Notes under the pieces: generated by a model
What the model was told of the DNA's origin: nothing
Database searches by the model: none
Seen by the model: the letters and a program-made list of their open reading frames with translations, nothing else
Assembly: GCA_963923455.1 (NCBI GenBank)
Contig: CAWULT010000011.1
Coordinates: 1-62,853 of the forward strand
Source of the DNA: CAWULT01 sp963923455
GTDB lineage: Bacteria > Acidobacteriota > Vicinamibacteria > Vicinamibacterales > UBA2999
Length of the DNA: 62,853 nucleotides
Reading direction: 5' to 3'
Part shown: positions 8,196 to 16,652 of the stretch, piece after piece
Numbering within the stretch: position 1 is the first letter of the stretch
Layout of the letters: every line of letters starts with the position of its first letter
Position numbers and translations under genes: made by a program

Positions 8196-8699
8196 ATGGT
8201 CCTGACCCAGTCCGAACTGATCGAGTCCCTGCAGAACGAAGTCCGCATCCTGCTGCACCTGGCGAGCAAGATCGAGCCGCGGATGGTCGACTATCGTCCG
8301 ACGCCGAAACAGCGCAGCGCCATCGAACTGCTGCGGTACCTGAGCATCATGGGGCCGAACCTCGTGAAGGCCGCCAAGAGCGGTGCGTTCGATCCGGATG
8401 CCTGGACGGCGTCGACGCAGGCGGCCGACGCCCGCAACCTGGAACAGACGCTGGCCGTCATCGCCGGCCACGGCCAGGAGTATGCGGCGCTGCTCGGCGG
8501 CATGTCGGACGCCGACTTCCGGGCGCCGCTCGAGATGTTCGGGCGTCACACCACGAAGGGCGCCTTCATCGTGAACCTGGTGCTGGCGGGTTGCGCCGCC
8601 TACCGGACGCAGCTGTTCCTCTATCTGAAGGCCTGCGGCCGCGAGGAGCTCAGCACGATGAACCTCTGGGCCGGCATGGACGCGCCCGCGCAGTCCTAG
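8196..8699 (+). CDS. DinB-like four-helix protein
   Basis: The 167-residue product looks all-helical, with the DinB/DUF1993 layout: a first helix SELIESLQNEVRILLHLA, a SAIELLRYLS helix, and a last helix ending AAYRTQLFLYLKACG, which matches the HR(x)QL(x)xYL ending of DinB proteins. The usual metal-binding histidines are only partly present, so metal binding is uncertain. DinB-like proteins include thiol transferases; no specific role can be given. Confidence 0.65.
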   Translation: MVLTQSELIESLQNEVRILLHLASKIEPRMVDYRPTPKQRSAIELLRYLSIMGPNLVKAAKSGAFDPDAWTASTQAADARNLEQTLAVIAGHGQEYAALLGGMSDADFRAPLEMFGRHTTKGAFIVNLVLAGCAAYRTQLFLYLKACGREELSTMNLWAGMDAPAQS

Positions 8700-8744
8700 C
8701 GTGGCGCTGGCCAGCCCGTTCGCCGGGCCGGCTGCTGGTTCGAC

Positions 8745-8783
8745 GCGGCGTCCGGCGCCCGTTCCCGCGGGCCCGGACGCCGC
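8745..8783. terminator. Strong inverted repeat after the DinB-like gene
   Basis: An 11-bp perfect stem (GCGGCGTCCGG / CCGGACGCCGC) with a 17-base GC-rich loop lies between the DinB-like gene and the M1 peptidase. It lacks a clear T-tract, so it may be a weak or Rho-assisted terminator or only an mRNA 3' stabiliser. Confidence 0.4.
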
Positions 8784-8822
8784 ATCACGAGGGCTCGAGC
8801 CCGCTGATGGCATGATCAGGCC

Positions 8823-10478
8823 GTGCGCCTGATCCGCCTGCTCTCCGCGGCAGCCTGGCTCGCTGCCGTCCCGGCGTTCGCGGCCGCGCAGAGCGCCGCG
8901 CCGGCGCCGTCCACGCAGGGGCCTCCGACCGCCGCCGACGTCCGTCGCGGCGAATACGGCCGGTATCGCGCCAACAACGACCTGCTGTCGTACCGGCTCG
9001 ACGTCCGGGTCGATCCCGATCGCAAGTTCATCAGCGGCACCAACGCGATCCGCTTCCGGATGCTCGCCGACGACACGCGCATCCAGCTCGAACTGCACCC
9101 GGCGCTGCAGGTGGATCGGATCGCGCTCGGCAGCGTCCCCCTGACGTTCGTCCGCGAGGGCGGCACCGTGTACGTCGACTTCCCGCGAACGCTGCGCGCC
9201 GGCCGTGAGTACGTCCTCGACTTCACCTACTCGGGCTTCCCGCAGGAGGACGGCCGGTTCGGCGGCATGGCGTTTCGCCGTGATCCGCAGGGCCGTCACT
9301 GGATCACGACGGCATGCGAGGACGACGGGTCGAGCATCTGGTGGCCCGGAAAGGACCAGTGGCGCGACGAGGTGGAGTCGATGGAACTGCGCGTCGCCAT
9401 ACCGAACGAGCTCGTCGACGTCTCGAACGGCACGCTGGAGGGCAGGACCGACCTCGGGGACGGTTACACCCGGTGGGACTGGCGCATCCGGTACCCGATC
9501 AACTCGTACAACGTGGCGCTCAACATCGGCCACTACGTCCACTTCGCGGACCGCTTCGGCGACATGCCGATGGACTTCTACGTGCTGCCGGAGAACCTCG
9601 AGAAGGCGCGCGCGCAGTTCGCGCAGGCGAAGCCGATGCTCGAGGCGTTCGCGCACTACTTCGGCGAGTATCCCTTCGCGAGGGACGGCTACAAGCTGAT
9701 CGAGGTGCCCTACGCCGGCATGGAGCACCAGAGCGCCGTGGCCTACGGCAACCGGTTCGCGAACGGCTACCTCGAGCGCGATTTTACCGGCGTCGGCATC
9801 AGCCCGCGGTTCGACTTCATCGTCGTCCACGAGAGCGCGCACGAATGGTTCGGCAACGCCGTGTCGGCGGCCGACGTCTCGGACATGTGGATCCACGAGG
9901 CCTGGGCCACCTACCTCGAGAGTCTCTACGTCGAGCGCCAGTGGGGCCGCGACGACGCGCTGAAGTACCTGAACGGCTACCGGTCGAAGGTGCTGAACCG
10001 CGAACCGATCATCACGCAGCGCGGCATCCATCGGCAGCCGCCGCAGGACCAGTACTTCAAGGGGGCGCTGTTCCTCAACACGCTGCGCAGCATCGTCGAC
10101 GACGACGCCCGGTGGTTCGTGCTGCTTCGAGGCTACTACCAGCGTTTCAAGTACCGGAACATCCTGACCGAGGACGTCGTGCGGTTCTTCAGCGCGCAGG
10201 TGGGGCAGGATCTCGGCCCCGTCTTCGACCAGTACCTGCGGCGGGCGTCGATTCCGACGCTGGAGCTCGTGTTCGATGCGGCGGCCGGGACGATGGCGTA
10301 CCGGTGGAAGGCCGACGAGCGCGGGTTCGCGATGCCGGTCAAGGTTGGACGACCCGGTCAGTGGAGGACGATCCGCCCGACGACCGACTGGCAGATCGCG
10401 CCGGCGCCGGCCGACCAGGAGTCGACCGAGGCCGCGACCGACCTGTACTACGTCAACGTGACGAAGCAGTCGCGCTGA
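8823..10478 (+). CDS. Exported M1-family metallo-aminopeptidase
   Basis: The 551-residue zinc peptidase starts at a GTG and has a signal peptide (about residues 1-23, ending AFAAAQ), so it acts outside the cytoplasm. The zinc site is complete: H336-E337-x-x-H340 in HESAHEWF and the third ligand Glu359 in WIHEAW, 18 residues later, as in gluzincins of family M1. The substrate-recognition GxMEN motif appears as GMEHQSAV, a variant seen in short secreted M1 proteins. The C-terminal HEAT-like domain is absent. Its 3' end overlaps btuF, on the other strand, by 26 nt. Confidence 0.92.
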   Translation: MRLIRLLSAAAWLAAVPAFAAAQSAAPAPSTQGPPTAADVRRGEYGRYRANNDLLSYRLDVRVDPDRKFISGTNAIRFRMLADDTRIQLELHPALQVDRIALGSVPLTFVREGGTVYVDFPRTLRAGREYVLDFTYSGFPQEDGRFGGMAFRRDPQGRHWITTACEDDGSSIWWPGKDQWRDEVESMELRVAIPNELVDVSNGTLEGRTDLGDGYTRWDWRIRYPINSYNVALNIGHYVHFADRFGDMPMDFYVLPENLEKARAQFAQAKPMLEAFAHYFGEYPFARDGYKLIEVPYAGMEHQSAVAYGNRFANGYLERDFTGVGISPRFDFIVVHESAHEWFGNAVSAADVSDMWIHEAWATYLESLYVERQWGRDDALKYLNGYRSKVLNREPIITQRGIHRQPPQDQYFKGALFLNTLRSIVDDDARWFVLLRGYYQRFKYRNILTEDVVRFFSAQVGQDLGPVFDQYLRRASIPTLELVFDAAAGTMAYRWKADERGFAMPVKVGRPGQWRTIRPTTDWQIAPAPADQESTEAATDLYYVNVTKQSR

Positions 10479-11364
10479 CGGGCGGTTCCTCGCCTCCGAA
10501 GGCGCCGGGATGGAGCGCGCGGGCCAGTGCCTCCGTGCCCTGCGCGAGCCGCGGCCCCGCCACGACGAGGTACTCGCCGGAGAGGACGGCGATGCGGCCG
10601 GTCCTGACCGCCGGTATCGACGCCAGCGGCAGCCAGACGCGTCGCTCGAGTCCCTCGTCGGCGCTCGCCTGCGCCTGGAGCTCGACGATTGCCTCTGGCG
10701 CGCGGGCCAGCAGCGTCTCGTGCGACGGTTGGACGGACTCGCGTTCGACGTCGGCGAACACGTTGACGCCGCCGGCGATCTCGAGCATCTCGTGCAGGAA
10801 GCCGGTGCCGCCGCTGGCGTAGATGCCCTGCAGCGTGCCCGGCTGGCGGCCGATCACGAGCAGCGTGCGCGGCCGCGGCCGGCCCGACACGCGCCGGCGG
10901 ATGGCGTTCAGCTGTTCGGTGACGCGTTCGATCGCCGCCATCGCCTCGGCCTCGTGCCCGGTGGCGCGTCCGAGGTCGCGCATCGCGTTGAACGCGGCTG
11001 AAATGCCGCCGTGCTTGAACGTGTAGGTCCGAATGCCCGCGGCCTCGAAGCGGGCCGCCTGCTCACCCTGAGAGGCGTAGACGATGACCAGCGTCGGGCG
11101 CAGCGACAGCACGCGCTCGGTATCGGGGTCGAGCAAGGCCCCGACACGCGGAAGCGAGGACACCTCCGGCGGGAAGCGATCGTAGCTGCTCACGCCGACC
11201 ACCTGCGACCCGGCGCCGATCGCGAAGAGCATCTCGGTGGCTGCCGGCACCAGCGAGACGAGGCGCCTCGTGGCGGCCGGTGCTCCGGGCTGGACCGCCT
11301 GCGAACAGGCGGACAGCAGGGCCAGCGTCAGGACGGCGATCAGGCCTGTCTGACGAGCAGCCAT
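10453..11364 (-). CDS. btuF: B12-type ABC transporter substrate-binding lipoprotein BtuF
   Basis: The 303-residue product begins with a lipoprotein signal (LTLALLSACSQ, lipobox cysteine about residue 19), then a class III binding-protein fold of the BtuF/FhuD type: RRLVSLVPAATEMLFAIGAG, YDRFPPEV, PTLVIVYASQG, a long bridging helix and a C-terminal lobe. It captures cobalamin or a corrinoid for BtuCD. The start overlaps the end of btuC by 25 nt. Control by the upstream cobalamin riboswitch supports a B12 rather than a siderophore substrate. Confidence 0.9.
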   Translation of the reverse strand: MAARQTGLIAVLTLALLSACSQAVQPGAPAATRRLVSLVPAATEMLFAIGAGSQVVGVSSYDRFPPEVSSLPRVGALLDPDTERVLSLRPTLVIVYASQGEQAARFEAAGIRTYTFKHGGISAAFNAMRDLGRATGHEAEAMAAIERVTEQLNAIRRRVSGRPRPRTLLVIGRQPGTLQGIYASGGTGFLHEMLEIAGGVNVFADVERESVQPSHETLLARAPEAIVELQAQASADEGLERRVWLPLASIPAVRTGRIAVLSGEYLVVAGPRLAQGTEALARALHPGAFGGEEPPVSATASSR

Positions 11365-12398
11365 AGGAAGAAGGGGCCTCCGAGCAGCGCGGTGACGACG
11401 CCGACGGGAATCTCGACCGGCGCGAGCACCGTGCGGGCCGCGAGGTCGCAGGCGACCAGGAAGGCCGCGCCGAACAGCGCCGACGCCGGCAGGACGATCC
11501 GGTGGTCCACGCCGACCAGCAGGCGTACCAGGTGTGGCACCACGATGCCGATGAAGCCGATGGGACCTGCCAGTGAGACGGCGGCGCTCGTGGCCAGCGA
11601 GGCACTGACGAAGGCCACACGGTGGGTGCGCACGACGTCGACGCCGCGTGCCGCGGCGGACTCGTCGCTGACGCTCAGCAGGTTCAACGACGCAGGCAGG
11701 AGCGCGAACAGACCGAATGCCACGAGCACGAGCGGCAGCGACGCGACGATCGGCCCGAAGCCCCCGACGTCGAGGTCGCCCATCAGCCACCGCGCCGCGC
11801 GGTACACCTCGGCGAAGTCGGCGAGGTACTGTACGAACAGGATCAGCGCGGAGAAGAACGCGTTGAGCGTCACGCCGGCCAGCAGCAGAACCGCCCCCGA
11901 CATCGGGCGTCCGGTCGACGACGCCAGCCAGTAGACCAGCGCGGCCGCCCCGGCCGCGCCCGCGAAGCTCGCGAGCGGCACCGGCGACCACGGCCCGAGG
12001 CTGAGGGCGCCGCCCAGGATGATCATCAGCATCGCGCCGAGCGACGCGCCGGCGGAGACGCCGAGCGTGAACGGCGTTGCCAGGGGGTTGCGGAGGATGG
12101 CCTGGAACACGACGCCCGCCGAGGCCAGCGCCGCGCCCACCAGCGCCCCGGCGATCACTCGGGGCAGACGCGCCACGAAGAAGATCTGCGCGTCGACGTT
12201 GTCGGCGAACGGAATCGAGGGATCGAACGCGCGGGCCAGGCTGACGTGCGAGCTGCCGACGAGCGGCGCGAGCAGGCAGGTCACCAGCGTCAGCAGGCCG
12301 AACGCCAGCAGCGTCGTTGCGAGCCGGGCGCGCGCGAGCGTGGACGGGCGCGGCGCGGCCACCGGCGACGCGGACTCGGCGGGCGTGCCCCCCGTCAC
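11340..12398 (-). CDS. btuC: FecCD-family ABC permease BtuC
   Basis: The 352-residue inner-membrane permease has about ten hydrophobic segments and the FecCD/BtuC hallmarks: RLPRVIAGALVGAALASAGVVFQAILRNPLATP, SLAGPIGFIGIVVPHLVRLLVG near the ATPase-coupling helix. It forms the cobalamin channel with BtuD. The GTG start shares 4 nt with the btuD stop codon (GTGA) and its 3' end overlaps btuF by 25 nt, so the three genes form one tightly coupled minus-strand operon. Confidence 0.92.
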   Translation of the reverse strand: MTGGTPAESASPVAAPRPSTLARARLATTLLAFGLLTLVTCLLAPLVGSSHVSLARAFDPSIPFADNVDAQIFFVARLPRVIAGALVGAALASAGVVFQAILRNPLATPFTLGVSAGASLGAMLMIILGGALSLGPWSPVPLASFAGAAGAAALVYWLASSTGRPMSGAVLLLAGVTLNAFFSALILFVQYLADFAEVYRAARWLMGDLDVGGFGPIVASLPLVLVAFGLFALLPASLNLLSVSDESAAARGVDVVRTHRVAFVSASLATSAAVSLAGPIGFIGIVVPHLVRLLVGVDHRIVLPASALFGAAFLVACDLAARTVLAPVEIPVGVVTALLGGPFFLWLLVRQA

Positions 12399-13195
12399 AG
12401 CGCGTGCGCGACGGGGACGACCGTCAGGCGCCCAGCCGCCTCGTGAAATCGGACGTCGGCGTCGACATCGTACAGCTGCCGGACCGCCCGGCTGGTGAGG
12501 ACGTCGGCCGTTGGTCCGTCGGCCACGACCCGGCCGTCGCGGAGCAGCACCAGCGTGTCGCAGACCGTGGCCGCCAGATTCAGGTCGTGCGTGGCCAGGC
12601 ACAACGTCACGCCGCGCTGCCGGTTGAGCCGGGTCAGCAGCGCGGCGATCTCGAGCTGGTGTCCGAGGTCGAGGGATGCCGTCGGCTCGTCGAGCAGCAG
12701 CGTATCCGTCGACTGGGCGAGTGCACTCGCGATCACGACCCGTTGCCGCTCGCCTCCGCTCAGCGACGGGAACGGCCGAGACTCCAGGTGGGCCGTGCTC
12801 GTCGCGGCGAGCGCCTCGCGCGCGATCGCGATGTCCGCCGGCCCCTCGATCTGGAAGAGGCCCAGGTGCGGGTGACGCCCCATCAGTACCATCTCGAGCA
12901 CGGTGTAGTCGTAGGCGGGGTGCGTCTCCTGCGGGACGACGGCGATCTGCCGTGCGGCTTCGCGCCTCGGCATGGCCGCCATTGGCCGGCCGTTGACCGT
13001 GACCGCGCCCGAGGTCGGCGTCAGGACGCCGGAGAGCAGCTTGAGCAGGGTCGTCTTGCCGCAGCCGTTGGGACCCAGCAGGCCGGTGACCGAGCCCGAC
13101 CGGACGGTCAGATCGACGTCGCGGAGAACGCGAGCGTCGGCGCGGCCCGGTACAGGCCGGTACGAGAACGAAACCTGACGTGCGACGAGAGACAT
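12395..13195 (-). CDS. btuD: ABC transporter ATPase BtuD
   Basis: The 266-residue nucleotide-binding subunit has Walker A GPNGCGKTT, Q-loop VVPQE, signature LSGGERQRV, Walker B TLLLDEPTASLD and the H-loop ATHDL. The start chosen is the ATG at 13195, preceded by GGAGGAGACG; an upstream in-frame ATG at 13240 would read into the riboswitch and is less likely. It energises B12 uptake with BtuC and BtuF and is the first gene after the cobalamin riboswitch. Confidence 0.92.
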   Translation of the reverse strand: MSLVARQVSFSYRPVPGRADARVLRDVDLTVRSGSVTGLLGPNGCGKTTLLKLLSGVLTPTSGAVTVNGRPMAAMPRREAARQIAVVPQETHPAYDYTVLEMVLMGRHPHLGLFQIEGPADIAIAREALAATSTAHLESRPFPSLSGGERQRVVIASALAQSTDTLLLDEPTASLDLGHQLEIAALLTRLNRQRGVTLCLATHDLNLAATVCDTLVLLRDGRVVADGPTADVLTSRAVRQLYDVDADVRFHEAAGRLTVVPVAHAL

Positions 13196-13231
13196 CGTCT
13201 CCTCCCTGGCGTCCTTCGCGCCAGAACAAGG

Positions 13232-13400
13232 GACAGACACCAGATGAGAGGTCTCCTGGCTCGCGGAGGAGAGAACGACCCTGTCCGCCTTCCCGCGCCG
13301 GTGGGCGCAGTGGCATGAGTGACCGGATCTCTCCGCTTACAGTGGCGGGACCGCGTGGGCTTCGCACCCACTTCCCTGTTCACCCGGCGGTGTCGATTGA
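13232..13400 (-). promoter_or_regulatory. Cobalamin riboswitch
   Basis: On the minus strand the leader carries the conserved cobalamin aptamer elements in order: CCGGGTGAACAGGGAAGTGG, then GCGAAGCCCACGCGGTCCCGCCACTGTAAGC split over a stem-loop, then GCCACTG with CGGGAAGGCG, and the B12 box GAGCCAGGAGACC near 13265-13252. It ends about 35 nt before the btuD ATG, whose Shine-Dalgarno it could occlude. Adenosylcobalamin binding would repress the importer operon. The boundaries are approximate. Confidence 0.93.
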
Positions 13401-13481
13401 ATTGTCACGGCGGGCCGCCCGAAGGGGAGGCTCGCTTGTGAGGCGGAGTATAGCACGCTAGAATTTACGAGGGTTTTTGCC

Positions 13482-14600
13482 GTGAAAACACGCATTCGCG
13501 CCGCGGGACTGGCCGGCATCGACGAGAAACTCCTGGCGGGCGAGCGCCTGACCTTCGAGGACGGCGTCCGGCTGTTCCATTGTCAGGACCTGCTCGCCGT
13601 CGGGCACCTGGCGAACCGGGAGCGCGAGAGGCGGCACGGCGCCCGCACGTACTTCAACTACAACCTGCGCCTCGAGCCGACCAACGTCTGCGAGAAGACC
13701 TGCCTGTTCTGTTCGTTCTCCCGCATCGAGACGGGCATGCCGCAGGCCTACACGATGGAACTCGAGCAGATCTTCGACAAGCTGCGCCAGCGGGCCAACC
13801 AGCCGCTGACCGAGGTGCACATCGTCAGCGGGCTCAACCCGGACCTGCCCTTCAGCTACTACACGGACATGCTGCGCGGCCTGAAGCGCATCCGGCCGTC
13901 GATCCACCTGAAGTGCTTCACCGCCGTCGAGATCGCGTTCTTCTCCGAACTCTACGGCATGACGGACGAGCAGGTGCTGCGCGAACTCATCGACGCGGGC
14001 CTCGACTCGCTGCCGGGCGGAGGGGCGGAGATCTTCGCACCGCGGGCACGCCGGAAGATTTCGCCGGACAAGGCCGACGCGGATCGCTACCTGTCGATTC
14101 ACGGCCTTGCCCACACGATGGGCATGAAGACGAACGTCACGATGCTGTATGGCCACATCGAGACGATCGAAGAGCGCGTCGACCACATGCTGCGCACGCG
14201 CGCGCAGCAGGACCTGACGGGTGGTTTCCAGGCCTTCATCCCGCTGGCGTTCCATCCGGACAACAACCGGATGCAGAAGCTGCCGGCGCCGAGCGGCACC
14301 GACACGCTGAAGGTGCACGCCGTGTCGAGGCTGATGCTGGACAACGTGCCGCACATCAAGGCGTTCTGGATCGCCACCGGGGTGGATCTGGCGCAGACCG
14401 CGCTGTGGTTCGGCGTGGACGACCTGGACGGGACGGTTCAGGAAGAGAAGATCTACCACATGGCGGGGTCCGACACGCCCGAGGGCATGACGACCACTGC
14501 GCTCACGCGGCTGGTCCGGGCGGCCGGCCGTGAACCGCTCGAGCGCGACACCTTCTACAACGTCATCCACGCGCCGGGCGACGCCGTCGCGGCCCACTGA
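13482..14600 (+). CDS. mqnE: Aminofutalosine synthase MqnE (radical SAM)
   Basis: Radical SAM enzyme of the futalosine route to menaquinone, joining SAM chemistry to 3-enolpyruvoylbenzoate to form aminofutalosine. The 372-residue product starts at a GTG (MKTRIRAAG) and has the radical SAM cluster motif CEKTCLFC preceded by the FNYNLRLEPTN segment typical of MqnE, and the GGGAEIFAPRAR motif shared by MqnE/MqnC. A TAGAAT box at 13459-13464 may be its promoter. It is divergent from the btu operon. Other mqn genes are not in the window. Confidence 0.94.
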   Translation: MKTRIRAAGLAGIDEKLLAGERLTFEDGVRLFHCQDLLAVGHLANRERERRHGARTYFNYNLRLEPTNVCEKTCLFCSFSRIETGMPQAYTMELEQIFDKLRQRANQPLTEVHIVSGLNPDLPFSYYTDMLRGLKRIRPSIHLKCFTAVEIAFFSELYGMTDEQVLRELIDAGLDSLPGGGAEIFAPRARRKISPDKADADRYLSIHGLAHTMGMKTNVTMLYGHIETIEERVDHMLRTRAQQDLTGGFQAFIPLAFHPDNNRMQKLPAPSGTDTLKVHAVSRLMLDNVPHIKAFWIATGVDLAQTALWFGVDDLDGTVQEEKIYHMAGSDTPEGMTTTALTRLVRAAGREPLERDTFYNVIHAPGDAVAAH

Positions 14601-14675
14601 AGCCGCCGTTCCGCCCGCCCAGCCTGCCCCGGCGCCCGCCGGGCGGCCGGTCCGGTCCGGTCTCGTCGGCAGCGG

Positions 14676-14681
14676 TATAAT
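14676..14681 (+). promoter_or_regulatory. TATAAT box upstream of the nadA leader
   Basis: A perfect TATAAT lies 103 nt before the nadA ATG and 11 nt before a hairpin with a T-tract. It would give a structured leader of about 95 nt. No clear -35. Confidence 0.45.
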
Positions 14682-14691
14682 TCCCGTGGGT

Positions 14692-14738
14692 CCAAACTCC
14701 ATGGGGCAATAGCCCGCGATGTGGGGTTTGGGCTTTTT
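14692..14738 (+). terminator. Terminator-like hairpin in the nadA leader
   Basis: CCAAAC (14692-14697) pairs with GTTTGG (14726-14731), enclosing CAT/ATG and GGGC-AATA-GCCC inner stems with an unpaired GCG on the 3' side; TTTTT follows at 14734-14738. A second small hairpin, AACTTT/AAAGTT with a GAGA loop, occupies 14747-14762. It is either the mqnE terminator or an attenuator/riboswitch expression platform for nadA (start 14784). NAD+-sensing leaders upstream of nadA are known in Acidobacteria, but I cannot confirm that aptamer here. Confidence 0.6.
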
Positions 14739-14783
14739 CGTGTCCGAACTTTGAGAAAAGTTTCACAAAGGCCTGACGCCACC

Positions 14784-15923
14784 ATGCCCTCGACGATCAT
14801 CCCGTTGCTGACCGAGTTCGAGAAGCAGCAGCTCTCCGAGCGGCAGGAACTGCCGGAGAGGTACCTCGGCCTCTCCGACGCCGAGATGGACGCCCGGATT
14901 GCCGCGGCCCGGCAGACGCTCGGCGCGAGGCTGGTGATCCTCGGCCACCACTACCAGCGCGACGAGGTCATCAAGTTCGCCGACTTCACCGGCGATTCGT
15001 TCCGGCTGGCGCGCCAGATCGCGAACCGCCCCGAGGCCGAGTTCATCGTCTTCTGCGGCGTCCACTTCATGGCGGAGAGTGCCGACGTGCTGTGCGCGCC
15101 GCACCAGCAGGTGATCCTCCCGGACCTGGCGGCCGGCTGCTCGATGGCCGACATGGCCGCGCCCGACCAGCTCGCCAACTGCTGGGACGATCTCACGCAG
15201 ATGGGCGTCACCGGCGTCGTGCCGGTGACGTACATCAACTCCGCGGCGTCCATCAAGGCGTTCGTCGGCGAGCGCGGCGGCACCGTGTGCACGTCATCGA
15301 ACGCCGCGGCCACGCTGAAGTGGGCCTACGAGCGGGGCGAGAAGGTGCTGTTCCTGCCCGACCAGCACCTGGGCCGCAACACCGCCTACAAGATGGGCAT
15401 GCCGCTCGACGACATGGTCGTGTGGGATCCCAACGAGACCTACGGGGGACTCGAGCCCGAGGCGGTGCGCCGCGCGAAGCTGATCCTCTGGAAGGGCCAT
15501 TGCTCGGTGCACACGCGCTTCAGCGTCAGGCAGATCGAGGCCCTGCGCGCGCAGCACCCGGGCCTTCGCGTCATCGTCCATCCCGAGGTCCCGTGGGACG
15601 TGGTGCAGGCCGCCGACGACGCCGGCAGCACCGAATACATCATCAGGACCGTCAGCAACAGCCCCGTCGGCTCGATTTGGGCCGTCGGAACCGAAGTGCA
15701 TCTGGTCAACCGGCTCGCGCACGATCTGGCGCCCGACCGGACGGTGTTGTCGCTCGACCAGTTCGGCTGCCTGTGCTCCACGATGTTCCGTGTGTCTCCC
15801 AACCACCTGCTCTGGATCCTCGAGGAGCTCGTGGAAGGGCGGGTCCACAACCGGATCGTCGTGCCCGAGGAGCAGAAGCACTGGAACCGCGTCGCCCTCG
15901 ACCGGATGCTGTCCATTCACTGA
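14784..15923 (+). CDS. nadA: Quinolinate synthase NadA
   Basis: 4Fe-4S enzyme that condenses iminoaspartate with dihydroxyacetone phosphate to quinolinate in de novo NAD synthesis. The 379-residue product has the family pattern: LGHHYQRDEVIKFADFTGDSF, FCGVHFMAESA, an AGCSMADMA cysteine, VTYINS, SSNAA, FLPDQHLGRNT, KGHCSVH and a final QFGCLCSTM cysteine, accounting for the three cluster ligands. The ATG at 14784 is preferred over one 63 nt upstream because the family N-terminus fits and the earlier start lies in the structured leader. nadB is not nearby. Confidence 0.94.
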   Translation: MPSTIIPLLTEFEKQQLSERQELPERYLGLSDAEMDARIAAARQTLGARLVILGHHYQRDEVIKFADFTGDSFRLARQIANRPEAEFIVFCGVHFMAESADVLCAPHQQVILPDLAAGCSMADMAAPDQLANCWDDLTQMGVTGVVPVTYINSAASIKAFVGERGGTVCTSSNAAATLKWAYERGEKVLFLPDQHLGRNTAYKMGMPLDDMVVWDPNETYGGLEPEAVRRAKLILWKGHCSVHTRFSVRQIEALRAQHPGLRVIVHPEVPWDVVQAADDAGSTEYIIRTVSNSPVGSIWAVGTEVHLVNRLAHDLAPDRTVLSLDQFGCLCSTMFRVSPNHLLWILEELVEGRVHNRIVVPEEQKHWNRVALDRMLSIH

Positions 15924-15963
15924 GTTTCTGAGTACGATCCGTCCGATCAGGAGGACCGAACAG

Positions 15964-16560
15964 ATGGCGCACGAACTGCCCAAGCTCCCGTACGACCACG
16001 CCGCGCTCGAGCCGCACATCGACACGCTGACGATGCAGATCCATCATGGCAAGCATCATCAGGCGTACGTAACCAACCTGAACGCCGCGCTCGACAAGCA
16101 CCCTGCCCTCCACGGCAAGGGCCTGGACGACCTGCTGCGTGACCTGGCCAGCGTGCCCGAGGACATCCGTACGGCGGTCCGCAACAACGGCGGCGGCCAC
16201 TGGAACCACACCATGTTCTGGAAGTGGATGACCCCGAATGGGGGTGGTGCGCCGACCGGCAAGGTGGCCGACGGCATCAACGCCGCGTTCGGCAGCTTCG
16301 ACAAGTTCAAGGAAGAGTGGGCGAAGGCCGGCGTCGGCCGCTTCGGCAGCGGCTGGGTGTGGCTGGTCGCCGACGGCGGCAAGCTGGCCATCACGAGCAC
16401 GCCCAACCAGGACAACCCGCTGATGGACGGCAAGAAGGCCGTGCTCGGCCTCGACGTCTGGGAGCACGCCTACTACCTGAAGTTCCAGAACCGCCGGCCC
16501 GACTACATCACGACGTGGTGGAACGTGGTCAACTGGGCCGAGGTCAACGGCGCGCTGTAA
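15964..16560 (+). CDS. Superoxide dismutase, Mn/Fe type
   Basis: The 198-residue cytosolic-looking enzyme (no signal peptide) disproportionates superoxide. It starts MAHELPKLPYDHAALEPHID, has the first metal histidine (His27 in IHHGKHHQAYV), the second in GGHWNHTMFW and the DxWEHAYY motif giving the Asp and His ligands. The ATG is preceded by AGGAGGAC at good spacing. Mn versus Fe preference cannot be settled from motifs alone. A strong terminator follows, so this ends its transcription unit. Confidence 0.94.
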   Translation: MAHELPKLPYDHAALEPHIDTLTMQIHHGKHHQAYVTNLNAALDKHPALHGKGLDDLLRDLASVPEDIRTAVRNNGGGHWNHTMFWKWMTPNGGGAPTGKVADGINAAFGSFDKFKEEWAKAGVGRFGSGWVWLVADGGKLAITSTPNQDNPLMDGKKAVLGLDVWEHAYYLKFQNRRPDYITTWWNVVNWAEVNGAL

Positions 16561-16576
16561 CCGGCCCTGGCACGCG

Positions 16577-16609
16577 ACGGGGGGCGGGGCCCGGGACGCC
16601 CCCCGTTTT
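16577..16609 (+). terminator. Intrinsic terminator after the SOD gene
   Basis: A perfect 10-bp stem, ACGGGGGGCG / CGCCCCCCGT, with a 10-base loop is followed directly by TTTT (16606-16609). It starts 17 nt after the SOD stop codon. Confidence 0.88.
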
Positions 16610-16638
16610 GTGGGCTCTACCTGTTCGCCCGGCTGCCC

Positions 16639-16644
16639 TATAAT
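16639..16644 (+). promoter_or_regulatory. TATAAT box 8 nt before the start codon (leaderless type)
   Basis: A consensus TATAAT is followed by 8 nt and the ATG at 16653, so the transcript of the flavoprotein-kor operon should start at or next to the A of the ATG. There is no room for a Shine-Dalgarno. A matching -35 hexamer is not evident. Confidence 0.6.
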
Positions 16645-16652
16645 GCCCGGCG

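Noticed and set aside
14721..14783. Earlier start for nadA at 14721
   Set aside because: The added residues have no family likeness and the codons lie in the hairpin/T-tract leader; ATG 14784 gives the family N-terminus.
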